Positions 1 to 5,243 of a DNA stretch of 6,556 nucleotides are shown here, in pieces; position 1 is the stretch's first letter, and every line of letters begins with the position of its first letter. The stretch comes from Legionella genomosp. 1 (GTDB taxonomy: Bacteria > Pseudomonadota > Gammaproteobacteria > Legionellales > Legionellaceae). The stretch spans positions 1 through 6,556 of the forward strand of contig CAMDMN010000128.1 of NCBI GenBank assembly GCA_945901965.1, written 5' to 3'. A program made the position numbers and the translations under genes. Below the pieces are notes generated by a model. The model made no database searches. It worked only from the letters and a program-made list of their open reading frames with translations, and was not told the origin of the DNA.

Positions 1-29
1 CTACAAATTTGTTTTGCACAAATACGAAA

Positions 30-896
30 TTAAGCTACTTCTTCCATATATTGGCGCAATTTCATCATTGCATTTTTTTCTAATTGGCGAACACGCTCTG
101 CTGAAACGCCGTATTTCTCGGCTAAAACATGCAAGGTTACTGCTTTATCATCAAGCAACCAACGCTGCTGCAATATATCTTGGCTTCGCTCATCTAAGCG
201 TTCAAAAGCCAAATGTAATTTTTCACGGCTTTGAGTGCCACTATTCTCTTGCTCATATATCCGCGCGGGATCTGTTGTAAAATCTTGCAAATAACGAGCT
301 GGGGCTGTTCTATATGATTGTTCATCATCATCGCTATCAGAAGCATCATATGAAGCATCCATTGCATTTAATCGCTGCTCCATAACTAGAACATCTTCGC
401 GACTAACACCTAAATCATTAGCTACTGCATCAACTTCTTCTTTAGTAAACCAGCCTAGGCGCTGTTTCATCTGCCGCATATTAAAAAATAATTTACGCTG
501 TGCTTTGGTAGTAGCTACTTTAACAATACGCCAATTATGTAAAACAAATTCATGAATTTCAGCTTTAATCCAATGCACCGCGAATGAGACTAAACGCACA
601 CCCATATTCGGATCGAAACGCTTAACTGCCTTCATCAAACCAACATTACCTTCCTGAATCAAATCATTTAATGGCAAACCATAGCCTAAATAACCTCTCG
701 CCACACGAACAACGTATCGCAAATGAGCAAGAACTAAAAGACGCGCACCTTCAACATCACCTTCTTCACGAAAGCTCCGCGCATATTCCTGTTCCTCTTC
801 AGCAGAAAGCATAGGTATTTGATTAACGCGGTAAATATAAGCATCCAAAGTGCCTACGGGGCCATTTAAAACTGGAAGCTGTAAATCATGACTCAT
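30..896 (-). CDS. rpoH: RNA polymerase heat-shock sigma factor RpoH (sigma-32)
   Basis: This encodes the alternative sigma factor that directs RNA polymerase to heat-shock promoters (chaperones, ATP-dependent proteases). The protein is 288 aa, close to the 284 aa of E. coli RpoH, and appears complete. Visible parts in order: region 1.2/2.1 (about 17-65); region 2.2-2.4 (about 70-126) with LIQEGNVGLMKAV and FAVHWIKAEIHEFVL; the diagnostic RpoH box QRKLFFNMR at 133-141; an acidic linker DSDDDEQ at 187-193; and region 4 with LDERSQDIL (234-242) and the helix-turn-helix YGVSAERVRQLEKNAM (262-277), which contacts the -35 element. The start is supported by AGAGGT six bases upstream and by the N-terminus matching the family. 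Region 2.1, which in E. coli binds SRP/FtsY and sets FtsH/chaperone control, keeps similar residues here (V48, A51, R52, V55, aligned by eye with E. coli L47, A50, K51, I54). It has its own promoter, separated from ftsX by 309 bp. The identification is secure; regulation is inferred from E. coli. Confidence 0.98.
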   Translation of the reverse strand: MSHDLQLPVLNGPVGTLDAYIYRVNQIPMLSAEEEQEYARSFREEGDVEGARLLVLAHLRYVVRVARGYLGYGLPLNDLIQEGNVGLMKAVKRFDPNMGVRLVSFAVHWIKAEIHEFVLHNWRIVKVATTKAQRKLFFNMRQMKQRLGWFTKEEVDAVANDLGVSREDVLVMEQRLNAMDASYDASDSDDDEQSYRTAPARYLQDFTTDPARIYEQENSGTQSREKLHLAFERLDERSQDILQQRWLLDDKAVTLHVLAEKYGVSAERVRQLEKNAMMKLRQYMEEVA

Positions 897-902
897 ATTT
901 CT

Positions 903-908
903 ACCTCT
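903..908 (-). promoter_or_regulatory. Ribosome-binding site of rpoH
   Basis: On the minus strand this reads AGAGGT, six bases before the ATG at 896-894. The same hexamer at the same distance precedes the first M16 protease gene, so it is probably a strong Shine-Dalgarno form in this genome. It fixes the rpoH start. Confidence 0.75.
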
Positions 909-923
909 GATAAATTAAGAGAC

Positions 924-980
924 GTGCAAATTCTACCACAATTAATTGATGTTTTGAATATTATAGCTAAATATTTGCAC
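924..980. repeat. 8-bp inverted repeat flanking the rpoH promoter
   Basis: GTGCAAAT at 924-931 and its exact reverse complement ATTTGCAC at 973-980 flank the predicted rpoH -35/-10. One arm covers the edge of the -10 and the likely start site; the other lies upstream of the -35. The arms are about 49 bp apart centre to centre. This is compatible with a two-site operator, but an 8-bp match in AT-rich DNA can arise by chance. Confidence 0.35.
930..958 (-). promoter_or_regulatory. Predicted sigma-70-type promoter of rpoH with extended -10
   Basis: Read on the minus strand: TTCAAA (958-953, 4 of 6 to the -35 consensus), a 17-bp spacer, and TAGAAT (935-930, 5 of 6 to the -10 consensus), preceded by TG plus one base, an extended -10. 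The expected start is near 923, giving a leader of roughly 26 nt. No sigma-32-like (CTTGAA / CCCCAT) site was seen here. The prediction rests on motif match and position only. Confidence 0.5.
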
Positions 981-1009
981 TAAAAGAGGACAAAATATTC
1001 GTAACTACC

Positions 1010-1093
1010 AAGGTACGTCATCCCAAGTGCAAGGTACGTCATCCCAAGTGCAAGTTACGTCATCCCGAGTGCAGGTTACGTCATCCCGAGTGC
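1010..1093. repeat. Four tandem copies of a 21-bp repeat
   Basis: Four direct copies, each exactly 21 bp, lie at 1010-1030, 1031-1051, 1052-1072 and 1073-1093. The shared core is ACGTCATCCCRAGTGC. Copies 1 and 2 are identical and have CCCAAG. Copies 3 and 4 have CCCGAG, share TTACG in place of GTACG, and differ from each other at one base near the start of the unit. The last copy runs directly into AACGAGGGATCTCC, which resembles a dispersed intergenic repeat. The pattern suggests that the outer end of that element was duplicated in tandem, the identical pair most recently. No protein-coding role is supported. Confidence 0.93.
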
Positions 1094-1173
1094 AACGAGG
1101 GATCTCCATTTGCAGAAAATTGTGCAACATTCAGGTGATCCTTCGCGCAAAAAATACGCGCTCTGAATGACGT
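1078..1173. repeat. Imperfect palindromic intergenic repeat element (REP/MITE-like)
   Basis: The left arm (1078-1107) begins ACGTCATCCCGAGTGCAACG and ends AGGGATCTCC. The right arm (1134-1173), reverse-complemented, begins ACGTCATTCAGAGCGCG and ends GCGCGAAGGATCACC. Both arms thus start with ACGTCAT and finish with a GGATC(T/A)CC block, forming a degenerate long inverted repeat with a centre of about 26 bp. Within the right side there is also a perfect 7-bp inverted repeat, CATTCAG (1128-1134) with CTGAATG (1163-1169), enclosing a smaller GCGC/GCGC stem. No transposase is present. Sequences close to CGTCATCCCGAG...GAGGGATCT are, from memory, common dispersed repeats in several bacterial genomes. 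Calling it a non-autonomous mobile or REP-type element is an inference. It may also form a hairpin at the 3' end of the ftsYEX transcript. Confidence 0.65.
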
Positions 1174-1205
1174 GCCTGTAGATTTACAAATATTCGAGAT
1201 TTTGA

Positions 1206-2129
1206 TTAAGGCTCTATAATTGCAAGCTGTCTTTTAACCGAAACTCTAGCACCTAGCCAACCAAGGATGATTGCCGAAAGTAATAACAAGACTATTTGCC
1301 GCAATGATAAGCCTAGGAGCTCATATTGCATTTGATAAGATGCAGCCAATTGATTAACAACCAGAGTCAAACTTAATAAAAAAATATTTAATAAAAATAC
1401 AGCTAATATCGCGCCTAGCAACCCATACCAAATACCTGCGTATAAAAATGGCCGAGCAATATAAGAATCTTTAGCGCCAATAAGTTTTAACACTTGAATT
1501 TCTTCTTTACGACTATGAACTGCTGCACGTAAAGAATTGCCTATGATTAATACCACAGCCAAAGCTAGCAAAATCATAAATGAATGCGTAAGCGTAGTAA
1601 AAAACTGCAAAATAGCTTGCAAGCGACTCACCCATTGTATATCAAGCTTTGCTTGTTCTACTTCTGGGTAGGATTTAAGTTCTGTATATAATTTCTGTAA
1701 TTTTTCTTTACTATTAATTTCTATCGCTGGCACGACATCAATAACTGCTGGCAATGGATTTTCTGGCAAATATTTCAATACATCTTGCATGCCCTCTTGC
1801 ATCTTAAGCTCTAAAAGACCTTCCTTCGGTGACTTCAATGTTGCCAAATGAACACCACTAACTTTTCTAACCTGTTGCAAAGTTTTTTCCTGCAGAGCTT
1901 CTGAAAGTGTTGTTTTTAAATAAAGAGAAATATTACCGCCATGCTGCCAATTTTTAGTCAATTGCGTAAGATTATCTGTCGTAACCCAAAAAAGAGCTGG
2001 CAATACTAAGGTGATAGCGATGACCATAACTGTCATAATCGTAGCTATTGGTTTCTGACCAAGGGAACGAAGGCTAATAAAAGCCGCTTGCACATGAAAA
2101 GCAAACCAAGCCCTTAAATTACCTAACAT
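1206..2129 (-). CDS. ftsX: Cell division ABC transporter permease-like protein FtsX
   Basis: FtsX is the membrane partner of FtsE. The FtsEX complex sits in the inner membrane at the septum and, in E. coli, activates peptidoglycan amidases through EnvC while promoting divisome assembly. The 307-aa protein has the expected four-helix plan: a short cytoplasmic N-terminus, TM1 about 29-50, a periplasmic domain about 51-175 (the part that binds the hydrolase activator), TM2 about 182-203, TM3 about 229-258, TM4 about 278-297, and a basic tail. The conserved cytoplasmic loop after TM2 reads SRKEEIQVLKLIGAKDSYI (206-224) and matches the family's coupling region, followed by RPFLYAG. E. coli FtsX is longer (about 352 aa), mainly at the N-terminus; this shorter form is common elsewhere. 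The ATG lies inside the last codons of ftsE (7-bp overlap, ATGTTAG) with a G-rich stretch, AAGGGTGGG, upstream, so translation is probably coupled. Confidence 0.96.
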   Translation of the reverse strand: MLGNLRAWFAFHVQAAFISLRSLGQKPIATIMTVMVIAITLVLPALFWVTTDNLTQLTKNWQHGGNISLYLKTTLSEALQEKTLQQVRKVSGVHLATLKSPKEGLLELKMQEGMQDVLKYLPENPLPAVIDVVPAIEINSKEKLQKLYTELKSYPEVEQAKLDIQWVSRLQAILQFFTTLTHSFMILLALAVVLIIGNSLRAAVHSRKEEIQVLKLIGAKDSYIARPFLYAGIWYGLLGAILAVFLLNIFLLSLTLVVNQLAASYQMQYELLGLSLRQIVLLLLSAIILGWLGARVSVKRQLAIIEP

Positions 2130-2773
2130 AATCGCCCACCCTTTAACATAACCATACGATACTTCATCCCAGCAATAAGCGCCAAGTCGTGAGTTGCAAT
2201 TAATACCGCAACACCCGCCTGATTAAATTGAGTGAAAAGTTTCATTATTTCAGATGACAATGAAGGATCAAGATTACCTGTAGGCTCGTCAGCCAATAAT
2301 AAATCTGGTTTATGGACTATAGCCCTGGCGATGCCAACGCGCTGCTGCTCACCACCAGAAAGATTAGCAGGCCTCATTTTTTCCTTATGGAGCAAACCTA
2401 CCATATCAAGGGCTGCTGGCACCCGCTTTGCTATCATTTGCGGTGAGAGACCTAATACTTGCAATGGCAGTGCAACATTATCAAAAATGCTTCTATCGTT
2501 TAACAAACATGGCGACTGAAACGTGATCCCAAGACTCATCCTAAATTTAGAAATATCTCGTTTTTTTAATTGATTTAAACTAGTACCATTAACCGATATT
2601 AACCCTGAGGATGGATTCTCCAATTTAGCTATAAGCTTTAATAAAGTAGTTTTACCAGAACCTGAGTGTCCGGTTAAAAAGACCATCTCGCCTTTTTCTA
2701 AAGAAAAATCTACCTGCCTTAATGCTTCAAAGCCTCCGGAGTAACGCTTAGATACTTGATTAAATGTTATCAT
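2123..2773 (-). CDS. ftsE: Cell division ATP-binding protein FtsE
   Basis: FtsE is the cytoplasmic ATPase of FtsEX; ATP hydrolysis is transmitted through FtsX to periplasmic cell-wall hydrolases. From the chosen start (MITFNQVSKRY, like E. coli MIRFEHVSKAY) the protein is 216 aa, near the family's usual 220 or so. All ABC motifs are intact: Walker A GHSGSGKTT (35-43), Q-loop Q86, signature LSGGEQQR (138-145), Walker B LLLADEP (158-164), D-loop GNLDP (166-170) and H-loop H195. The frame stays open upstream to 2848, but that extension lies wholly inside ftsY and has no family similarity, so it is excluded. An adjacent ATG at 2776 is an equally possible start, adding one Met. The start overlaps the ftsY end by 14 bp, and no good Shine-Dalgarno is visible, which suggests coupling to ftsY. 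The C-terminus stops at GGRLC, slightly shorter than in E. coli. Confidence 0.96.
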   Translation of the reverse strand: MITFNQVSKRYSGGFEALRQVDFSLEKGEMVFLTGHSGSGKTTLLKLIAKLENPSSGLISVNGTSLNQLKKRDISKFRMSLGITFQSPCLLNDRSIFDNVALPLQVLGLSPQMIAKRVPAALDMVGLLHKEKMRPANLSGGEQQRVGIARAIVHKPDLLLADEPTGNLDPSLSSEIMKLFTQFNQAGVAVLIATHDLALIAGMKYRMVMLKGGRLC

Positions 2774-3812
2774 CATTGAAAATCGCATCAACAAAAAGCG
2801 CCGCATCAAAGGGACGCAAATCATCAATTCCCTCTCCAAAACCCACATAACGAAATGGTATCTCTAATTCATTAGCTATGGCAAATAATATTCCGCCTTT
2901 AGCACTACCATCAAGTTTTGTCATTGTAATCCCTGTTAAGCCAACGGCTTGATGAAATTGACGAGCCTGGTTCAATGCATTTTGCCCAATACTTGCATCT
3001 AAAACGAGCATAGTTTCATGTGGGGCATTAGCATCGATCTTTTGTATAACTCGCTTAACCTTTTTCAACTCTTCCATCAAATTAGATTGAGTATGTAACC
3101 GCCCTGCTGTATCAGCAATTAAGACATCTATCCCACGTGCAGAAGCCGCTTTTATTGCATCAAAAATGACTGAAGCGCTATCCGCACCTGTTTGTTGGGC
3201 AATAACTGGAATTTGATTACGCTGCCCCCAAACCTGCAACTGCTCAACTGCCGCGGCACGAAATGTATCACCCGCAGCAAGCATTACTTTTTTACCCATT
3301 TTTTGATATTGTTTTGCAAGCTTACCTATTGTCGTCGTTTTCCCAGCCCCATTAACACCAACCATAAGAATAATAAATGGCGTTTTATCCGTAAATGTTT
3401 CAGTTATAGGAATGGTATTTATGGTCAACATCTCTTTTAAACGATCTTTTAGTGCTGTAAATACAGTATCACCATCAGATAATTTTTTTCTCGCCAAACC
3501 TTCACTTAAATCATTTAATATTGCTTTAGAAGTATCAATACCTAAATCAGCACTAATTAACAAAGTTTCTAATTCTTCTAGCAACTCAGCATCAATTTCT
3601 TTTTTGCCAAGCAATAATCTAGCAATACCATCTCCAAATTGATGGCGTGTTTTAGTAAGTCCGCGTTTAAAGCGTGTTAGAAAACCATCCTTTGAAGATA
3701 CATTAGCTTTATCTTCAATAGGCGGCACTAACTCAACGTCAACTAAATCTTTCTCATTAATTTTAACTTCTTCCTGGGACTTCCCCCAAGTACGCTTAAA
3801 CCAATTACTCAT
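2760..3812 (-). CDS. ftsY: Signal recognition particle receptor FtsY
   Basis: FtsY is the SRP receptor GTPase. It binds the Ffh-4.5S RNA-ribosome complex at the inner membrane and hands nascent membrane proteins to SecYEG. The 350-aa protein has a short charged N-terminal A region (about 1-45), much shorter than the long acidic domain of E. coli FtsY (497 aa), then the N domain helical bundle (about 46-130) and the G domain (about 145-350). G-domain motifs are complete: GVNGAGKTT (152-160), DTFRAAA (182-188), DTAGR (234-238), TKLD (298-301) and GFGEGIDDLRPF (324-335). The usual DAS/T-T-GQN segment reads DASIGQN (272-278), with Ile where E. coli has Thr. The start MSNWFKR gives an aromatic and basic N-terminus suited to membrane contact. 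The gene leads the ftsYEX operon, has its own predicted promoter and overlaps ftsE at its 3' end. Confidence 0.98.
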   Translation of the reverse strand: MSNWFKRTWGKSQEEVKINEKDLVDVELVPPIEDKANVSSKDGFLTRFKRGLTKTRHQFGDGIARLLLGKKEIDAELLEELETLLISADLGIDTSKAILNDLSEGLARKKLSDGDTVFTALKDRLKEMLTINTIPITETFTDKTPFIILMVGVNGAGKTTTIGKLAKQYQKMGKKVMLAAGDTFRAAAVEQLQVWGQRNQIPVIAQQTGADSASVIFDAIKAASARGIDVLIADTAGRLHTQSNLMEELKKVKRVIQKIDANAPHETMLVLDASIGQNALNQARQFHQAVGLTGITMTKLDGSAKGGILFAIANELEIPFRYVGFGEGIDDLRPFDAALFVDAIFNDDNI

Positions 3813-3852
3813 TTCACCAACCCTAAGGTATACAAAACTTCTAAAATATGAA

Positions 3853-3881
3853 ATTCTATCATTTTTTTTATGTCCTCTCTA
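3853..3881 (-). promoter_or_regulatory. Predicted promoter of the ftsY-ftsE-ftsX operon
   Basis: On the minus strand: TAGAGA (3881-3876, 4 of 6 to -35), a 17-bp spacer ending in TGA, and TAGAAT (3858-3853, 5 of 6 to -10), again an extended -10 of the form TGNTAGAAT. The same -10 form occurs at rpoH. The -35 is weak. The leader to the ftsY ATG would be about 34 nt. The prediction is motif-based only. Confidence 0.45.
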
Positions 3882-3894
3882 TTTATGAGGATAT
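3870..3894. promoter_or_regulatory. Inverted repeat in the divergent intergenic region, possible operator
   Basis: ATGTCCTC (3870-3877) and GAGGATAT (3887-3894) form an 8-bp inverted repeat with one mismatch and a 9-bp spacer. It overlaps the predicted ftsY -35 and lies just upstream of the M16 protease gene, where a regulator could act on both directions. No plus-strand promoter is convincing: TATATT at 3896-3901 is a fair -10 but lacks a good -35. Confidence 0.3.
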
Positions 3895-3906
3895 TTATAT
3901 TTAAGC

Positions 3907-3912
3907 AGAGGT
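3907..3912 (+). promoter_or_regulatory. Ribosome-binding site of the first M16 protease gene
   Basis: AGAGGT lies six bases before the ATG at 3919. It selects this start over the in-frame Met six codons in (3934) and preserves the full signal peptide. Confidence 0.75.
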
Positions 3913-3918
3913 TTAACT

Positions 3919-5241
3919 ATGCGCGCAATAATAATGACATTATTAATTATCTTTTCCTATCAATCATTTGGTAATGTTCAACAATTTAAATTAGATAATG
4001 GCCTAAAAATACTTGTAGAGGAAGATCATCGTGCACCTGTCGCTATTTCAATTATTTGGTATAACATAGGCTCAGCTGATGAGCCAGGTGGTATAACCGG
4101 CATTTCACATGCACTTGAGCATTTAATGTTTAAAGGTACGAAAAAATACCCATTAGGAGTTTTCTCCAAAACCTTCGCTAATTTAGGTGGTCAAATTAAC
4201 GCCTTTACTACGAATGACTATACCGCCTATTATGAAAAAATTGCTGCAACAAACCTTGATACTAGCTTTAAGCTTGAAGCTGATCGCATGCAAAATTTAA
4301 TTATTGATAAAAATGAATTTGCTAAAGAAATAAAGGTAATAGAAGAAGAGCGCCGTTTAAGAACCAACGATAACCCACAGGCTCTAACTTTTGAACGATT
4401 TTTAGCAACAGCACATCTTTCAGCGCCTTATCATCACCCAGTTATCGGATGGATGAGTGACATAAAGCAATTAACCGTCGAAGATGCACGAAGATGGCAT
4501 AAAAAATACTACGCCCCTAACAATGCAACATTAGTAGTTGTAGGTGATGTGACCGCATCTAAAGTATACCAACTTGCAGAAAAATATTTTGGCAAAATTC
4601 CTAAACAACAAATAGAAGAGCGTAAATCACAAATAGAGCCGCCGTTATTAGGCAAAAAATCGGTTGAAATTCATGCCCCCGCAGAAGTCCCATTACTAAT
4701 GCTTGGATTTAATTGCCCAACTTTAAAAACCAGAACCGCAAAAAATATTCTAGATCCATATGCTTTAGAGTTAATTGCCGGTATTTTAGCAGCCGGAGAC
4801 AGCGGACGCGTCAACATTCAATTAGTCCATGGCAAAAAAGTTGCGAGTAGCATTGATGTTTATTATAACTTATATGCACGCTTTCAAACTGAATTTGTTA
4901 TTTATGGCGCCCCTAGTCAATCTCATAAACCAGAAGAATTAAAAGAAGGCATTCTTGCACAAATTAAAAAATTACAAAAAGAATTAGTTAGTGACACTGA
5001 ATTAAAACGCGTGAAAACTCAAATAATAGCACAAAAAACTTTTGAAAAAGATTCAGTTTTTGGCAAAGCTTTAGAGATAGGTTTACTAGAAACTGTGGGC
5101 CTTGGTTGGCAAATAAGAGATATCTATGTTGAAAAAATTAATGACATTAGTGCTCAAGAAATTCAACACGTAGCTAAACTTTATTTTAACGAAAATAATA
5201 TGACTGAAGCGCTATTAATACCGCTTAGTAATAAGGAATAA
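3919..5241 (+). CDS. Periplasmic M16 family zinc metalloprotease, catalytic subunit
   Basis: This is a pitrilysin/mitochondrial processing peptidase-like (M16) zinc protease, 440 aa, complete. Residues 1-18 form a signal peptide (hydrophobic AIIMTLLIIF, probable cleavage after SFG), placing the enzyme in the periplasm. The N-terminal M16 domain starts FKLDNGLKILVEEDHRAPVA (23-42). It carries the inverted zinc motif HALEH at 64-68 (H64 and H68 as ligands, E67 as general base), with the distal Glu ligand in the E142-E144 cluster of KVIEEERRLR. The second M16 domain begins around 245. There the usual LREK-GL-Y substrate-binding signature is degenerate (QLVHGKKVASS, 301-311), so this subunit seems to lack the Arg/Tyr pair. 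The next gene, 2 bp downstream, supplies that pair but lacks the zinc site, which points to a heteromeric enzyme. The substrate is unknown; turnover of periplasmic peptides or misfolded proteins is a family-based guess. I know no certain gene symbol. Confidence 0.93.
   Translation: MRAIIMTLLIIFSYQSFGNVQQFKLDNGLKILVEEDHRAPVAISIIWYNIGSADEPGGITGISHALEHLMFKGTKKYPLGVFSKTFANLGGQINAFTTNDYTAYYEKIAATNLDTSFKLEADRMQNLIIDKNEFAKEIKVIEEERRLRTNDNPQALTFERFLATAHLSAPYHHPVIGWMSDIKQLTVEDARRWHKKYYAPNNATLVVVGDVTASKVYQLAEKYFGKIPKQQIEERKSQIEPPLLGKKSVEIHAPAEVPLLMLGFNCPTLKTRTAKNILDPYALELIAGILAAGDSGRVNIQLVHGKKVASSIDVYYNLYARFQTEFVIYGAPSQSHKPEELKEGILAQIKKLQKELVSDTELKRVKTQIIAQKTFEKDSVFGKALEIGLLETVGLGWQIRDIYVEKINDISAQEIQHVAKLYFNENNMTEALLIPLSNKE
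5233..5237 (+). promoter_or_regulatory. Ribosome-binding site of the second M16 gene
   Basis: AAGGA lies inside the last codons of the first protease gene, six bases before the ATG at 5244. With a stop-to-start gap of only 2 bp this supports co-translation of the two subunits at similar levels. Confidence 0.65.
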
Positions 5242-5243
5242 AT

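Larger units (their letters stand above)
897..1205. other. Gene-free region between ftsX and rpoH
   Basis: These 309 bp hold no supported gene. From the rpoH side they contain the rpoH ribosome-binding site and promoter, an 8-bp inverted repeat around that promoter, a short AT-rich stretch, the 21-bp tandem array, the palindromic repeat element and about 30 bp of nondescript sequence next to the ftsX stop. No classical intrinsic terminator (GC stem followed by a U run) is visible after ftsX on the minus strand; the nearest T run lies inside a hairpin loop. Confidence 0.8.

Noticed and set aside
1..29. Intrinsic terminator after rpoH
   Set aside because: Only a weak ATTTG/CAAAT pairing is present, with no GC stem or U run, and the window ends too soon to judge.
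14..280. An 88-codon plus-strand open frame opposite the 3' part of rpoH
   Set aside because: It is antisense to a strongly conserved sigma factor, has no ribosome-binding site or recognisable domain, and is explained as a shadow of rpoH codons.
1010..1093. CRISPR array
   Set aside because: The 21-bp units are directly adjacent with no unique spacers, and no cas genes are present.
1128..1169. Classical rho-independent terminator for ftsYEX
   Set aside because: The hairpin exists but its T run on the minus strand is inside the loop rather than after the stem, so it does not fit the standard form.
1010..1170. A small protein encoded by the 21-bp repeats (seven-codon period)
   Set aside because: The period is a multiple of three, so frames stay open automatically. 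On the plus strand I found no suitable ATG with a Shine-Dalgarno, and the repeat looks like an intergenic element.
2232..2519. Plus-strand open frame within ftsE
   Set aside because: Antisense to the conserved ABC motifs, with no start context or domain; a shadow frame.
2774..2848. A 25-residue N-terminal extension of FtsE
   Set aside because: It lies entirely within ftsY in another frame, has no similarity to FtsE proteins, and family members begin at the MITFNQVSK position.
3192..3642. Two plus-strand open frames within ftsY
   Set aside because: Both are antisense to the intact SRP GTPase domain and contain low-complexity Ser/Asn or Phe-rich stretches typical of shadow translations.
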